Shown piece after piece: positions 21,604 through 33,900 of a stretch of 64,000 nucleotides of DNA. The stretch's first letter is position 1. Each line of letters opens with the position of its first letter. A model generated the notes under the pieces. That model was not told the origin of the DNA. It searched no databases and saw nothing but the letters and a program-made list of their open reading frames with translations. The position numbers and the translations under genes are program-made. The stretch lies in assembly GCA_013423325.1 (NCBI GenBank), contig BLJB01000207.1:124001-188000 (forward strand), written 5' to 3'. Source of the stretch: Usnea hakonensis (Eukaryota > Ascomycota > Lecanoromycetes > Lecanorales > Parmeliaceae).

Positions 21604-24600
21604 TTATGTGGAAGTCGGTGTGAGAACGCCGACAACATTGCTCCCACTCGATTTGCGGGATGTATTAGGGCCCTCGATAGAACTGGCGTGCGTACTCGGC
21701 TGTGAGCCGCTCTGTGGAGACTGTGCAGCACCGGTAGAAAGGGGTGGTGTCGGGCCGACAGAGGTGTCAATCGTCGGAGGGATACGTCCATCTGCCATCT
21801 GTGGGGGAAATGGAGCGCAATAGATGAGTTTCTCGATGGCCGCAATTTGTTTACCGTATGAAAATCGCTTGAGGAGAGCTAGTTGAGCTTTGGTGAGCTC
21901 GACGAACTCATCCCATTCGGAGCCTTTGAGAACCTTCAGAAGCTTTTCTGCTCTGCTGTCAGCACCATCTTCCAATAAAGCAAGATAGATACTCACGAAT
22001 CACGTAATTGCCATATTGATCCGTGATCAAGATCTGAAGAGGACTTTGGCCCTTTTCGTTAAGCGCAGTCATGGTAGCAACGATTCTCTGTCTCTCCTCC
22101 TTCGAGCCGGATTGTATGCTGTCCTCGACAACATTACTAGCGAATTTGTGTTTTGAGAAATTGACCAAGTGCAAAGTCACAAGCGCAATGGTCCTGCCAC
22201 GGTCCTCTTCCAGGCCATGCTCAATGATGTGTTGCATCACATAATTGCCGTACTGATCGACGATCAGGGAGGCTGCCGAGGCGTGTACTTCTTGAAGTAC
22301 CGCTCTGCGAGTGTGCTTCTCGCAGTACTCCAACATGCGCTGTATAACCCGGCAGCCATACTGGTGGGTCGCCAACTCTTGAACGTGACCGGTGAAAGAA
22401 TTGATGATAAATTGGATGTGTTCCGCAGGGATTCTCTCAAAAGCCTTCTGGACCACATGATTTCCATTTTGATCCTTGACACATTTAAGAACGTTGTTCT
22501 GGAGCTCTCCAATCAGCTGGGCTTGTTGGTCAGTCAGAATGTGTTCCAGAGCCTACCACGATTAGTAACGAGCGCATCAACATATGCATCGGGACCAACC
22601 TTTTGCACTACACGGCAGCCGTACATTTGGCAGGATAGTACCACAACATGTCCTTTCATTTGATTGGCCAAGCCTCTCTTCTGTGACTGATTGCCGTGCT
22701 CGAAGAACTTCTGGATCACATAGTTACCAAAAACATCCGTCATCAGCTGTACCGTGTTCGTCATCAGTTCCCGATAGACCTGGTCTTTCTCATCGCTATT
22801 GGCGGTCTCAAGTTCTCGTTGAATGAAACGAGCGCCATACTGGTCGCCGCTAAATTCCACGATGTGATGGTATATGTCCTATGAAAATTTAGCGTGCGCG
22901 CTTCTGGGTCCTCAGGTGTACCCACTTTCAATTCGTTGATCCGTTTATTAGGTTTGTTCATGGTATCTTTAAACTCTCTCAAAAATTGGCTTTGCTCGGC
23001 ATCATGATCCCTGGCGGGTCCCCTCGGAACATTGGACGCTGTTAACAGGTTCGGCGCAGGAGGCATTGGGTAGTAAGAATGCAGCTGATTCATTGGCAAG
23101 CTGTTGCGAGGATAAAACTCATACGAGTTCAAGGGCGGGTACTGATTCCGGAATTGTGCCAAGTTTGGCGGAGACAGCATGTAGCCTTGCTGCTCTTGCT
23201 GCAAACCACGCAGTCTGCGATCTAGCACAGCGGTCGACACATTGCCACCGTATCCGCCGCGAGCAGAACCGCGCTGTTGATAGGGAGGAGGGGTTCCGGC
23301 GTTTGAGTAGAAAGGGCTGTGGTGATGACTATGCCGAGGGTCGCTGTTGTTCGGCGACTGCGAGTACCGTGTGGCCATGGCCATGGCTCGATGGCTATTG
23401 GTTTGAGACATCGTGGAACCTGATAGGCTGCCAGCAGGAGTGAATAAGTCTTGATGGCTTCGATACCCACTGTCATCTCTGCTACTCCAGACATCATTCC
23501 CGCTGGGCACGAAATCGTGAGGAAGCCCATTCATCAATTGTAGCGAATTCCCATTTGTTGCATCTCTCTGCGCAGCAAATCCAGGCTGCTGGTTTTCTTG
23601 CCCAATACTGAACTTGTCAAAGTCACCCATCAGTTGATTGAAATGTGTCGGACTCAGCTGGTCCGCGTACTTTTGTCGGCTGGAGCTTGTAGAGATTCCA
23701 TACGGAGGATCTTGAGGAGAGAGGTTGGGGCGATGCTGACTGTTCAATGCATTGGATGTATTGTTTCGGAGGTACTGATTGTTTGTCATATCGCCACGGG
23801 TGCGCGTGGGATTGATTGTGTACTCAGCATCACCATGTGAAGGTGGTATACTGCCACTGCGCGATGCCGCGCTACTGTTATACCCGGACACACTGTTGTT
23901 ATTGCTGTTGAAAGGTGGTCGAGCAGGCTGCAAGCCAAACCCAGCATCACTTCCGTCAAATGCCATCTTCCTTTGAGGATATCTGTTTTCCTCGTCGCTA
24001 TTCTGTCTGGATGTGCGGCTGATATTATTGGAATCGAACGCACCAGAGGCCACGAAGCTGCCTGAAGTTGGGTCAAGGAAAGTCTTCTGTGCAGACCTGC
24101 TGGAGATTGTGGTCGACGGCTGTTGCATGGAAAAGTACGAGGAGTTGACGGAGCTCGTTTCTGGGAACGACTGAGGGACCATGTGATTGCTATGTTGACG
24201 GCTGATGGGGGACGTATTTGAGTGATTGGTGTGCACGCGCGAGAGGGCAGGCGATGTGTCATCCATAGATTTCCATGACCCATGGCGCGCGTTGAAGCTG
24301 TCTGATTCCGAGGACGCAAGCAAGGACTTGGACCCAGTCACTGCTTCGGAGTTGGCGGATGCGAGGAGCTCATCTTTCCAGAGACATCAGCGAGTAACCA
24401 AAAGCAACATGAGAGCTGTTTGACTGACTTTGTGCGCGACCATGGTCTTGTAGCCCGCTCTTCATCCCACTCCCAATAGCACTACCGGACGACCAGATAT
24501 CGCCATTCCAAGCGCTACCTCCATTGCCAAATCCTGACCCAAATGTTTTGTTGGAAGATCGTGGCTGCTCATTATTGGAATTGCCCGTTCCTAACCCAAA

Positions 24601-24701
24601 TGGCCCAACGCGATTATTCCTGGTCTGCTGCAGCAAGCGTCAGCTTGGGGGATTTTTCGCAACGCTTGATCGCACTGTGCAAGACCCACCGTTGAGGTCA
24701 T
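21604..24701 (-). CDS. Puf3-type Pumilio RNA-binding protein
   Basis: Cytoplasmic sequence-specific mRNA 3'UTR binder that controls decay and translation; Puf3 relatives act on mitochondrial-biogenesis mRNAs. 945 aa, six exons: 24701-24690, 24627-24429, 24373-22926, 22878-22600, 22552-21997, 21947-21604; all phases agree. Residues 1-550 are Ser/Asn/Gln-rich and disordered. Eight PUF repeats fill about 553-880; their recognition triplets include N-Y-Q (repeats 2, 6, 8), C-R-Q (3, 5), N-H-Q (4) and S-N-E (7), the code for UGUA followed by an A/U-rich core. The last intron uses the AGAGCAG acceptor, which rebuilds NYVIQKLLK. The four-codon first exon (MTST) is inferred; the alternative is a start at 24636 without it. 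Confidence 0.9.
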
Positions 24702-27444
24702 CTTTCCGGCTGATTGACGTGTTTGCGAGGCTGATGCGAGGAAGGCGACGAGGAAGCGTATTTTTGCAAAGACAGCGTTCAGGCATTCGTTACGGACAGC
24801 CAGTTTGTACAAGCCCACCGCAATATTTATGTAGGTAGAGTATATTACTGACGTGCATCGATAGATTAGCCTTTTATAACGCTGAAGAAGCTTGTCTCGA
24901 TTTGGTGGGGAGAAGCACAAGACTTACACAGGAGATGCTCGGTGCAAGAGTGCTTGGTCCAAATGTTCCCATATACAACTGGATGAGGAAGGAGAAAAGG
25001 ATTGGAATGGGTCCAAAAGATTAATATAGAGAAGATAAGAGGAAGTAAGGTGTTAGGAGCGCCCCTTCGTCGGAAGTTGATATTGAATCAGCAGGCAGCC
25101 GACCAGTGATTGTAGGCAATTCGAAGGATCCCCGCACCAGGCGTCCTCAGCTTTTCACCGCCAATTGCCCACATAGAGAAGCCTGGAATGAAGGAATGGG
25201 GGTTTTATTGGGAAGAATCAACGGAAAAGAGAGTGGAGTTGAGAAAAGGGTCAGGTAAGGGGAATGCGCAGGCTGTGCGCGTGAGGAATGTTCAGGGAGA
25301 TTTCGGGGGGGGGGGGGGTGTGAACAGAGGACCTGCGCTCGTATCGGGAAAAAGTTCGGGTTTGACTTTTCGGGGAGGGAGGGAGGGAGGAAGCTGACAC
25401 AGGCGGACAGGATAAACGTTGTGAACAATCCTCTTGGTCTGATTCAAAATGATGAAATTCCCCAGTCACACGATATATAAACAAAACAAATAAGAAAAGG
25501 GAACAAAGAAAGACGATGATGGATTTATTGAAGATACGTAGAAGTAAATTGAATCCAAAACGTTTTGGTGACCGAATTTTAGGTTCAAGGTTACAGGGCA
25601 TGTTTAAAAGTAGAGCTAAGGGTAGAGCTAAGCCAAATTGACGATAAGCCTCAGGGTCCCACACTGCTGGCGCCACGCTTGACCTGCAATTCTATCGTTT
25701 TAGGGGCGGAACTATCCTCTGAAAGCCGGGCTATAACCACCCAAAAATAGGCTTACCCCAGGGGGACACCAAGTCAAATGCCCTGGAAAAGTAAAAAGTA
25801 AAAGAGTACTAAGGTAGGTACCTAGTATGTAAATCATCAACCCTTAAAAGAGACCTTTTTCTGTTCATCAATCAACATACAAGATCTGGCTTCATCTTCT
25901 CACCATTTTTCTTGAATGACGGTATCCATGCTTTGTCAAATACGAGCTTTCTTCCCCAGAAAAGACGTGTTGTCATGCAGGTCAGCAAATGGTGGTAAGT
26001 GATGATTGGTTGTCCGTACTTCTCCCATCAACCGTTAGACTTCCCTTAATTCATCCCGTCTCCCCTGCTGCAGCTAGCCCTACAGATTCAGGGGAGTTTT
26101 CGTCCCAGCCATGAGCCTACGATGCATCGATCCCTCCTCTCTGATCAGCGTACGCCGTCCATCCTTCCTTAGGCCATGAATCGACTCGCAAATGCATTAT
26201 AAATGCAAAAGACTGCTCAATCGAACAGCGTCATGGTCGTCCTTCGGAAGAGTCGGGCATCAGCACGGATTGTTGTCTCCGCAGGCTTCTCAGTTGCCGA
26301 AGCGAGCTTGGACTGTACTATCGCTCTCAGCTTGCGTTGAGGAAAGAATAGGCCGGTCGAGAAGAAGCAAAAGATGACATTGGATTATGATGCGTCAGAT
26401 TTACAGGGGACACTGGTCGGAACATGTCGCTATGAAGTCAAGAGTGGGATACCTAGCATAGAGGGTGACTCATGACTCGTCACTTTAGTCGTAGCTCAGG
26501 ATGTTGCTGTAAAGAATGCCCGCATCAACGTTATCAAGGTCCTTTGTTCCGGTAGGCATACTTTGAATGAGCCGAAGAAGCCTTTGACGGTCGACAAAGA
26601 GATTTCCCACTGTACCAAGTACCAAATAACATGATGATCAAGGGTGAAAATGGACTGCACTTGCTCGTAGGATCAATTGAGATGGAGATGTAGGTATGAT
26701 TGAAGGTGTCCATGATACCGGCAACTTGGAAATGACATGCAGGAAGCATGAAGCAGGACGCAGGGTGGAAATCACACTCACACCTCTTTCTAAACGCTTC
26801 AAGACTAGTAATCAGAATAAACGTGTGATTTTTCCAAGTAGATTCGAGATGCATGATGATTGGCTGATGGAGAGGAAGGATTACTCTACCTTTAAACTTG
26901 TCTTTGTTTCCCAGTCTATTTACCTACTATACTATAATTAAGTGATGAAACAACTACTCTCATTGGCTGTAAGCGCGGGAAAAGGCGAGAAAGAGATTAA
27001 AAAATTCCCCGTTTTGTTCATAAAGGCCTTGGCAATGCACTAGATGAAAGTATCCTCCTGAACCATCAACCTGAGCTAGAGTACTTGATTAATTTCTGCT
27101 TCTTGACTTCTTTTTCTTCTTTTTCTTCTTTTCAATCTTCACTCTTTCAATTCTTTACAAGTCCATAATCTCGACACCGTGCAGGTAGCAGCTTCACTCT
27201 TTCAGCTGTTACTCTGCTTTCCCTTCCTTATCAATTCAGACCCCTTTTTTGCATTCCCCGCTTGCCCCTCCATTCCTTGGCGCCGATCAATGCTACGTTC
27301 CTGCACGACCACGTCAATAAACGTCAACCCATCACTTATCCCACCTCCCACAATTGCTACAATAACCATACCACCACACTCATTATAACATCCAATACCA
27401 ATTACACTCATTAACGCCAACCACAACCCTCCGCTCGTTCAGCA
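24702..27444. other. 2.7-kb intergenic region
   Basis: Long divergent spacer that probably carries the 5' leaders of the PUF gene and the one-TM gene. It includes a 14-G run at 25305-25318, GGAGG-type repeats near 25375 and a TCTTC-rich stretch at 27100-27140 just upstream of the next gene. Open frames here (for example 25251-25676 minus and 26534-26854 minus) lack family patterns. No tRNA recognised. Confidence 0.45.
25305..25318. repeat. poly-G run
   Basis: Fourteen consecutive G, flanked by further G-rich sequence. Length is prone to sequencing error. Confidence 0.8.
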
Positions 27445-28023
27445 ATGGCAGTCATCCCCAGACTCGTCGTCCGAGGCGACTCGAGCAGCAGCAGCACCAG
27501 TGCCATGACTCCAACCATGATCAAACTCCTCATTGCACTCATCGTCCTTGTCTGTTTCATCTTCTGTCTCGGCGGCGGCCTTTTAATCCTCCACGCTCGC
27601 CGAAAGAACAAGCAGGTTGAGAAACTCACCAACCTTCCCTTACACGGCAGCAATCCTTCTCCAAAAATCTCGAATCACCGTCGCTTGAAGATTACCGCGG
27701 CACCTTATGGTCGCCACTCAAAACCCATCAATGTCTGCAATGAGAAGGAGACCTTGGTAGAAGGGTCCTCGCAACCGGCCTCGCCGTCAAGCCCAGTGCC
27801 CGAAATCCGCATTACCTTCCCTGAAGAGGAGGATGAGGCAGGCAAGAGCAAGAGTGGACGCGTTGTTGTGGTGCGCATTAGCGAGACGGGAGGCCTGGGA
27901 CTGGAGCCGTATAGCGACAAAGACTTGCCGGCATACCAGCAATCGGACGCTGAGAGGTTCCAGTCTTTGGATTTGGATAGGATGGGTGGCTTGAAGGAGT
28001 TGGAGCGGGTCGAGAAGAATTAA
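27445..28023 (+). CDS. small single-pass membrane protein (192 aa)
   Basis: Single exon. One hydrophobic segment spans about residues 25-50 (KLLIALIVLVCFIFCLGGG) and is followed at once by HARRKNKQ. By the positive-inside rule this places the long C-terminal part in the cytosol and the short Ser-rich N terminus outside or in the lumen. The C-terminal half is hydrophilic, with SSPVPEIRITFPEEED and a VVVVRISETGGLG strand-like patch. I do not know a function; it looks like one of the conserved small TM proteins of filamentous ascomycetes. A long pyrimidine-rich leader lies upstream. Confidence 0.75.
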   Translation: MAVIPRLVVRGDSSSSSTSAMTPTMIKLLIALIVLVCFIFCLGGGLLILHARRKNKQVEKLTNLPLHGSNPSPKISNHRRLKITAAPYGRHSKPINVCNEKETLVEGSSQPASPSSPVPEIRITFPEEEDEAGKSKSGRVVVVRISETGGLGLEPYSDKDLPAYQQSDAERFQSLDLDRMGGLKELERVEKN

Positions 28024-28552
28024 TATGCCAGAGTGTCGGACAAAGAGACCGTTCACGCTCTCCAGCCGCTGCCTCTGAGTACGGCTTTGTAGGCCCTGCC
28101 CACCCTCTAATCAACTCACGACTACGGCTCTTGGATACGTACCCTACTGGCTGCATCAAGAGCCTACCAAAAGTCGCCAACGCTGCTGCGCTGATATGAT
28201 GGAATCTTTGTCACTTCTAACCGCTCTGTACCCGGGTATCCTGCCAGAAGCTTTGCCTTTCTGGTTCCCCATTCCAGGCTACTACGGCACACGAGCTTTT
28301 TTTACTCTACACTTCGGCACAGCAGCATTTTATAATGTATTTACTTAATTCTACGTTTCATGACTCCATTCAATGCGTTTCCTATCAAATGTGACACCAA
28401 ATACGCGGAACTACCGTGCCAAAGGGTTCTTGAGTAGTACTTTACCTCGGCCCAGATTTAAGCGACTAGAACTTGTCGCACCTCCACTTCCCTCACTTTC
28501 TTCCCTTCACTTGTAGAGTAGCTCCAATCAATTTGAGCCTGCTCGGAATGAA
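28024..28552. other. intergenic spacer
   Basis: 3' flank of the one-TM gene and promoter of the Hus1-like gene. No other feature. Confidence 0.45.
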
Positions 28553-29937
28553 ATGAGGTTCAAAGCCTCCATCAGAAACATCAATACTTTTACCCGTAAT
28601 CTTATACAATCTTCGCAATCCCCAAGCCTTGCTGACGCGTCTCTTTCCAGGACTAACCGCGTCCCTCTCGTCACTAGGCAAAGATGTCTGGCTGCAGCTC
28701 AACAACGATCAATTGCGCTTCACTGTCGTGCCAGAGCAGGGCAGTCAAGTGTGGGCGTACGTTCGCCGTCTTTCCACTTGCCTGATATCAAGGAGGCCTG
28801 ACATTTGTCTAGGGTCCTTGCCATAGTAAGCCCCGCGCCCAATCATCACCCTCCTCACGGCACGACCCATTGACTGGGTGCAACCAGGACTCCATTTTCG
28901 AAACCTACACCATCCAGTCTGCCGTCGAGAACAACACCATAAACCTTCGTATCCCTCTGGCCCCACTCCACCGCGCTCTCCGTTCCGCTCTAACCGCGTC
29001 ATCGGCCTCAATCCGTCTGACGAAAAAAGACAACATACCCTTGCTTTCCCTTACAATCATAACCAACAATCTCCCCTCCACGCGACCTCCTACATCAATC
29101 ACAACCACAACGCTGAACCCAGATAACCCCCCTTTCGACCCCCAGCACGCCAACACAAACGATGATTCCTCCCGCGACCCAAACCCTGCCATCTTCCCAC
29201 ACGACCGGGAGACAACCATCACGCAAGAAGTCCCCGTCATAGTCCTCGCCGCCGCAACCGTAGCGAGTATCCACGAGCCCCAATGTCCCCAACCAGACGT
29301 CCACATCATGCTCCCCTCCCTCCTCCAGCTCAAGGCCATATCCGAACGCTTCACCAAGCTCGCCCTCTCGACCTCCACATCGGCCACCCACCGGGCTCGC
29401 TTGTCAGACGCGCCTTCCTCGAAATCCCGCCTCATATTATCGGCGAACGCGCATGGCGTTTTGAGAATCGGAGTGGAGACGCCGTGGTTGAAGATTGAGA
29501 GTAGGTGGGAGGGATTGACGAATCCGGAATTGGATCCGGAGCAGGTGGAGGGGGGGGAAGAGGGTGTGAGAGGTCATGCTAGTACGCGAATGAAGGAGAG
29601 AGAGGGGGATGAGGCGTGGAGTGTGGTTAGGGTTGAAGGGAGGGATTGGGGGAGGGTCCTTGGGGTGGGGAGGTTGGGGGGGAGGGTCATTGCTTGTAGG
29701 TCTTCCTTTTTGCCTTGCTGTGTTATAGGACATGACTTATATGAAATCCATAGGCTTCTGCCACGAGCATGCTTTGATCCTCTACGTCTATCTCTCGAGT
29801 GATGACTCGGAATCTGTGTTGACGGTATGTATTCGCCCGCTCATTTCTGCTTCATCTATCCTCATTACTCTACTCGTGATGTCTTTGCTAATCATCGTTT
29901 CCACTCATAGTACTATATTGCCTCTTACAGCGCTTGA
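28553..29937 (+). CDS. Hus1/Mec3-like checkpoint clamp subunit
   Basis: Nuclear DNA-damage checkpoint protein; with Rad1 and Rad9 it forms the PCNA-like 9-1-1 clamp. I rebuilt six exons giving 355 aa: 28553-28595, 28651-28756, 28813-28825 (13 nt), 28888-29695, 29754-29824, 29911-29937. The start is MRFKASIRNINTFTR. Exons 2-4 rebuild QVWA/VLAI/DSIFETYTI, and the end is the family hallmark HEHALILYVYLSSDD..SVLT/YYIASYSA. The middle carries an insert rich in Asn, Pro and Thr (about 150-200) and an acidic Gly/Glu loop. All junctions keep phase, with GT donors and AG acceptors, and the microexon is needed to keep the conserved V-L-x-I-D run. Confidence 0.9.
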
Positions 29938-30926
29938 TATCCTCGTTGGATTTCATCCGAAGGTGTATACTGCCAAGGCAAATGAGTAAATACCCAGTTA
30001 TCATATTTCAAATATCTTCGTCTGTGTTTGCGGCAGCTGGTAGAACCATTAATCACAACATACATCCCCTCACCCTGTCCCCCCCCCCCCCCCCCCCCCC
30101 CCCCCCACACCCCCCCCCCACCCCCCCCCCATTGTAACCCCCCCCCCCCCCCCCCCCCCCTTATCCTGCAAAGCACCATCACCATTCCCCTCACTCACTC
30201 ACTCATGCATGTACCATCGTACGCAAACGTGATACACTCAAGAACCAGCATCAATATCCCATATCGTTAAGATTTCTTAAATCGCTTCGTTATGGACACT
30301 CGAATAGGGTAGTTGGTTGAGAGGAGAGGGGTGGAGGTATTTTAGGATTGTGGATGAGAAAACCTAGTAGAAATTGTAATGGTATTCTTTTCTTTTTCAG
30401 AGGACCGTTTCGTTTCATACTGGTATTGGTTAATGAGGCCCGTTTCTTCTTCGCTCCCTTCCTTTCTTGTCCTTCCTTTCATGCGGTCTAATTATAACGG
30501 AAACAGGGCCGAGGGGGGGGGGGAGGCGAATTGATGGTAGCCTGAAATTGACGGCAGCGCTGGGAGGGGGGTGAGATGTGAGTGGTGCGGATTGGATTGG
30601 GTGCGATTGGATTGGGTGGGAAGGCGTAGGGATGGTGAGTGAGGTTTCTTGAGAAAGGAAATAGGATGTGATGTCTATGAGTGACTGTGGTTTCGATTGA
30701 GTAAAACTTTTCAGCTTTTTTCGAGAGAGCGTTTGTCGAGGTTGAGACGGCGCGATTTTTATCTGCGTTTTAGGTTGCCCATTGTGCGAGGGCGGAGCGG
30801 CAGGTTGATGCGGAGGTTCAAGTGGTGCGGATGATGCTCAATCGGCTCGGCCGTTTGTAGACTGTTGAATAAGAGAATGTATCGCGAGGTGAGAAGGGCA
30901 GCGGTCCGGGTTCGACGATTGCGTGC
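29938..30926. other. intergenic region with low-complexity sequence
   Basis: Between the Hus1-like gene and the 3' end of the NLR gene. Holds the poly-C block (30079-30160) and, at 30590-30620, short GGATTGGATTGGGTG repeats. Open frames through the C-runs are artefacts of composition. Confidence 0.5.
30079..30160. repeat. poly-C tracts
   Basis: Runs of 28 C (30079-30106), 9 C, 10 C and 23 C (30138-30160), separated by ACAC, A and ATTGTAA. The complementary strand is a G-run array with quadruplex potential. Exact lengths are unreliable in most sequencing methods. Confidence 0.9.
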
Positions 30927-33900
30927 CTAGATCTCCGGATCTCCTTTGTTCTTCCTTCTACTCGGTAGACGATTCGTCCCCGTTCCCTTACCCTTCCCCT
31001 TCGTAAGTCGTAGGGCCTTCTCGGCATTCGACAACCGCGGCACTTTCTTCATCGAGGGTAGGAGCATCGTCAAACGACCGAGCGACGCCGTGGTGACGCG
31101 GCCTCCATGCTCCAATAATAACATTACCCGTTGAGGATTTCCAAGCCAATAGAGGCTAGAAGCGAGGGTGCCGTGTTGGCCTAGTGCAATGTCCAGCGGT
31201 GTATGTCCGTCCATATCGAGGACGTTGACGTCGGCCCGGTATTTCAGGAGTAGATGTATCAGGTCAATGGGAGCGATGTGCAGGGGTCTGCACGTGTAGG
31301 TTGTGGAAAAGCCGAGTGGCCGGAAGGCAATTTTCGCATCCGGGTCGTAGCCGTTGCGTAAAAAGGTCTTGATAATTAGGAACATGTGATACTGGCACAG
31401 GTCTCGTGTTTTCAAGTCTTCCCACTCATCCAACGAGTTGGAGAGCTGCTCAAAGGCAGTCCTGCCTTTGAAAACCACCGCCATATCTGCCCCCCCCTCC
31501 AGGAGAATCTCCGTCATTTTCTCCCATGTTCCTCTTGTTAGTCGCTCGGAGAGGGTCCTGCCCTGAGTACACGTGGCGGCTCGGACGGCGCAGTGGAGCA
31601 AAGGTATCTCCGGGTTCGAGTTGACGCTGAAACCATGCGATATCCTCTCCTTTACATAGAGACGGAGATTTGCAGTAACCGCCACAGCCATGATGGTGTT
31701 GACATCGAGCCTGAAGACGTTGCGCAAAGCCTGAGAAATCAATCTTAGAGCTTCGGGGCTTATTTGGTCGAAGAAACTTTCCTGACAGACACCTGTAGAG
31801 GTTTCCGCATCATGAGCATGATCCGCGAAACCTTCCCAGTGCTCACAAAATTCCCAGAGCATAATCTGTTCCGGGTCCGCGACTAGAGATTCCAAGGAGA
31901 TGGAGATGAGGGAAGAGATGTAAAACCTGCTGAGGAAAGTATGTCCGTTGTCCGGTATGATGGGGTGGCTTGCTCGAAGGATGTACTGCGGAAAGCCAGG
32001 TCGAGATACAAATTCCTTGACCGTCTGATGTATAAACTGGACCCTAGGATTCCGCGGCAAACCGACGACTTCTATAAACGCCCCATATCGGTCTATATGC
32101 CGATGATCGATCTGGTCTGGCGCAATCCGTGAATGGGATGCGCTTGTTATCTCCTTGAGACAGCTCCCTATCGTAGCGTGAGAAGCGCATGCGACCGTTG
32201 TAGTAAAATCATATAATCTTAGCTGGCCTTTGGAACGCAAAACGACTTCCAGCATATAGAAGGCTTCTTGCCGCCAAAGAATCGGTATTCTATCTACCAT
32301 GCGTTCATATAACATCTGCAAGTCGCTGGGGAGTATAGAAACCATCTCCATGAGCTCTTCAGCTGTAGTGCTCTCCGTTGAAGCATTGATCAAACGATCA
32401 GTGATCAACTTAACCCACAGAAAAACGCCCTGCGCTCGTTCGGTGATTTCAAGCTTCACAGCATTCATGCCTTGAGTTTCTGGTTGCTTTACCATAGAAT
32501 AGTATAGAACAGCCGGTATTTTCTCGAATTTGACACCAACGTAATTCCAGATGTCTTCTTTTGTATATTTATGGATCTCGAGACTAGCGTGTTCCTTCAA
32601 GTTATCGTTGAGGAACGCCCAAGGACGGCTAGAGAAGCAGAGTTGGATTCGCGTCGCTGCTGTACTAGGCGCTTTGATTACCAAGTTAATGAATCTCAAC
32701 ATCACCTCTTGCGAGCCATTATACTCATCCAAGGCATCGAGAAATAGAGTGAGTTGAATCGGACGTTGGTCTTGTTGAAGAACTTGTGTAAAAGCAAGCT
32801 CTAGATCATCCACCGGCCAAAGCTTTCCTGGAGGTAGTCTCTTCTCCAGATATGTTGGCAAGACTGCTTTCTGCACATCCGGAGCCTGGCAAAGAGTTTG
32901 ATATAAGACACTGTGAAGAAGGCCCTCGAAAGATTTTTGTGAACTGATACCGCGGTCATGGAAAAAGAAATTAGCCGTGACCTGCAACCTCGATTCATCT
33001 CGCTGAGCAATGATTTCCATGGTCCGAGGATGTTGGTAGATATGTTTCATCAGAGTTGACTTTCCAGAGCCAGGCTTGCCATTGATCCAATATATACCGC
33101 TACCGTTCTGGAGCCATGCGCAAAACTCAAGTTCAGGATTTTCGAAAATCCAATCAAACGTTGCCTCGTAAGCTTCTTCGACCTCTTGAAATCGCCATCC
33201 GGCGCTCTCATTGCAAAGGCTGTCCATCATGGTTTTTGCTATGTAGTCACTACTCAGCCAAAGTATGTAACAACAAGAGGAAGGAGTAAACGCTACCGGT
33301 CGTCTCGTATGATTCTTCTTTAACTATTACATCATCGGTGGCGGTAGACAGATCATATCTCTGATCCAATTGATATATGTTCGCTTCTGCAAAGAAGTGT
33401 AAGCCGGCGCCATGGTCATCGTTTGATAACTCACTTTTCAACGTGTCTTCAACATTGCTCTGCTTCTTTCGGAAAGATTTGCTGAACACTGACAGCCATG
33501 AACTGAAGCTACTCTGAACCTGCGTTTCCTTAAGCTTTGGGCCATCTAAGCTTTCGCACATGTCATGTAAGTATATTAGGACGCCTCGATAGTTTGTGTC
33601 ATCTTGCGCAAATTTGACTATGTCCGAATGGTCCTGGTCCACCGGCAAGATATCGCTTGTCAATGAGCCTCGTTGAATCGCTGATTCAGGCTTTACGAGA
33701 ATTTCTTTAGGTCCGGTCCGTTCCCATCTTCCAGAGGGCGACAACTTGTACAGGGTAAGACATGGAGAAATCACAGATTGACGGGACTGACCTTCGTAGT
33801 TCGCGTCACTTTGGTCTCGTACACAGAGATCAGCCGCACCTCAGCCAAATGTGCAATGCCACTGAATTGTTGGTCGAGGTCGGAGAGGTAACTCGAATCT

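Noticed and set aside
29925..30270. Gly-rich and Pro-rich open frames over the C-runs
   Set aside because: Homopolymer artefacts without coding signal.
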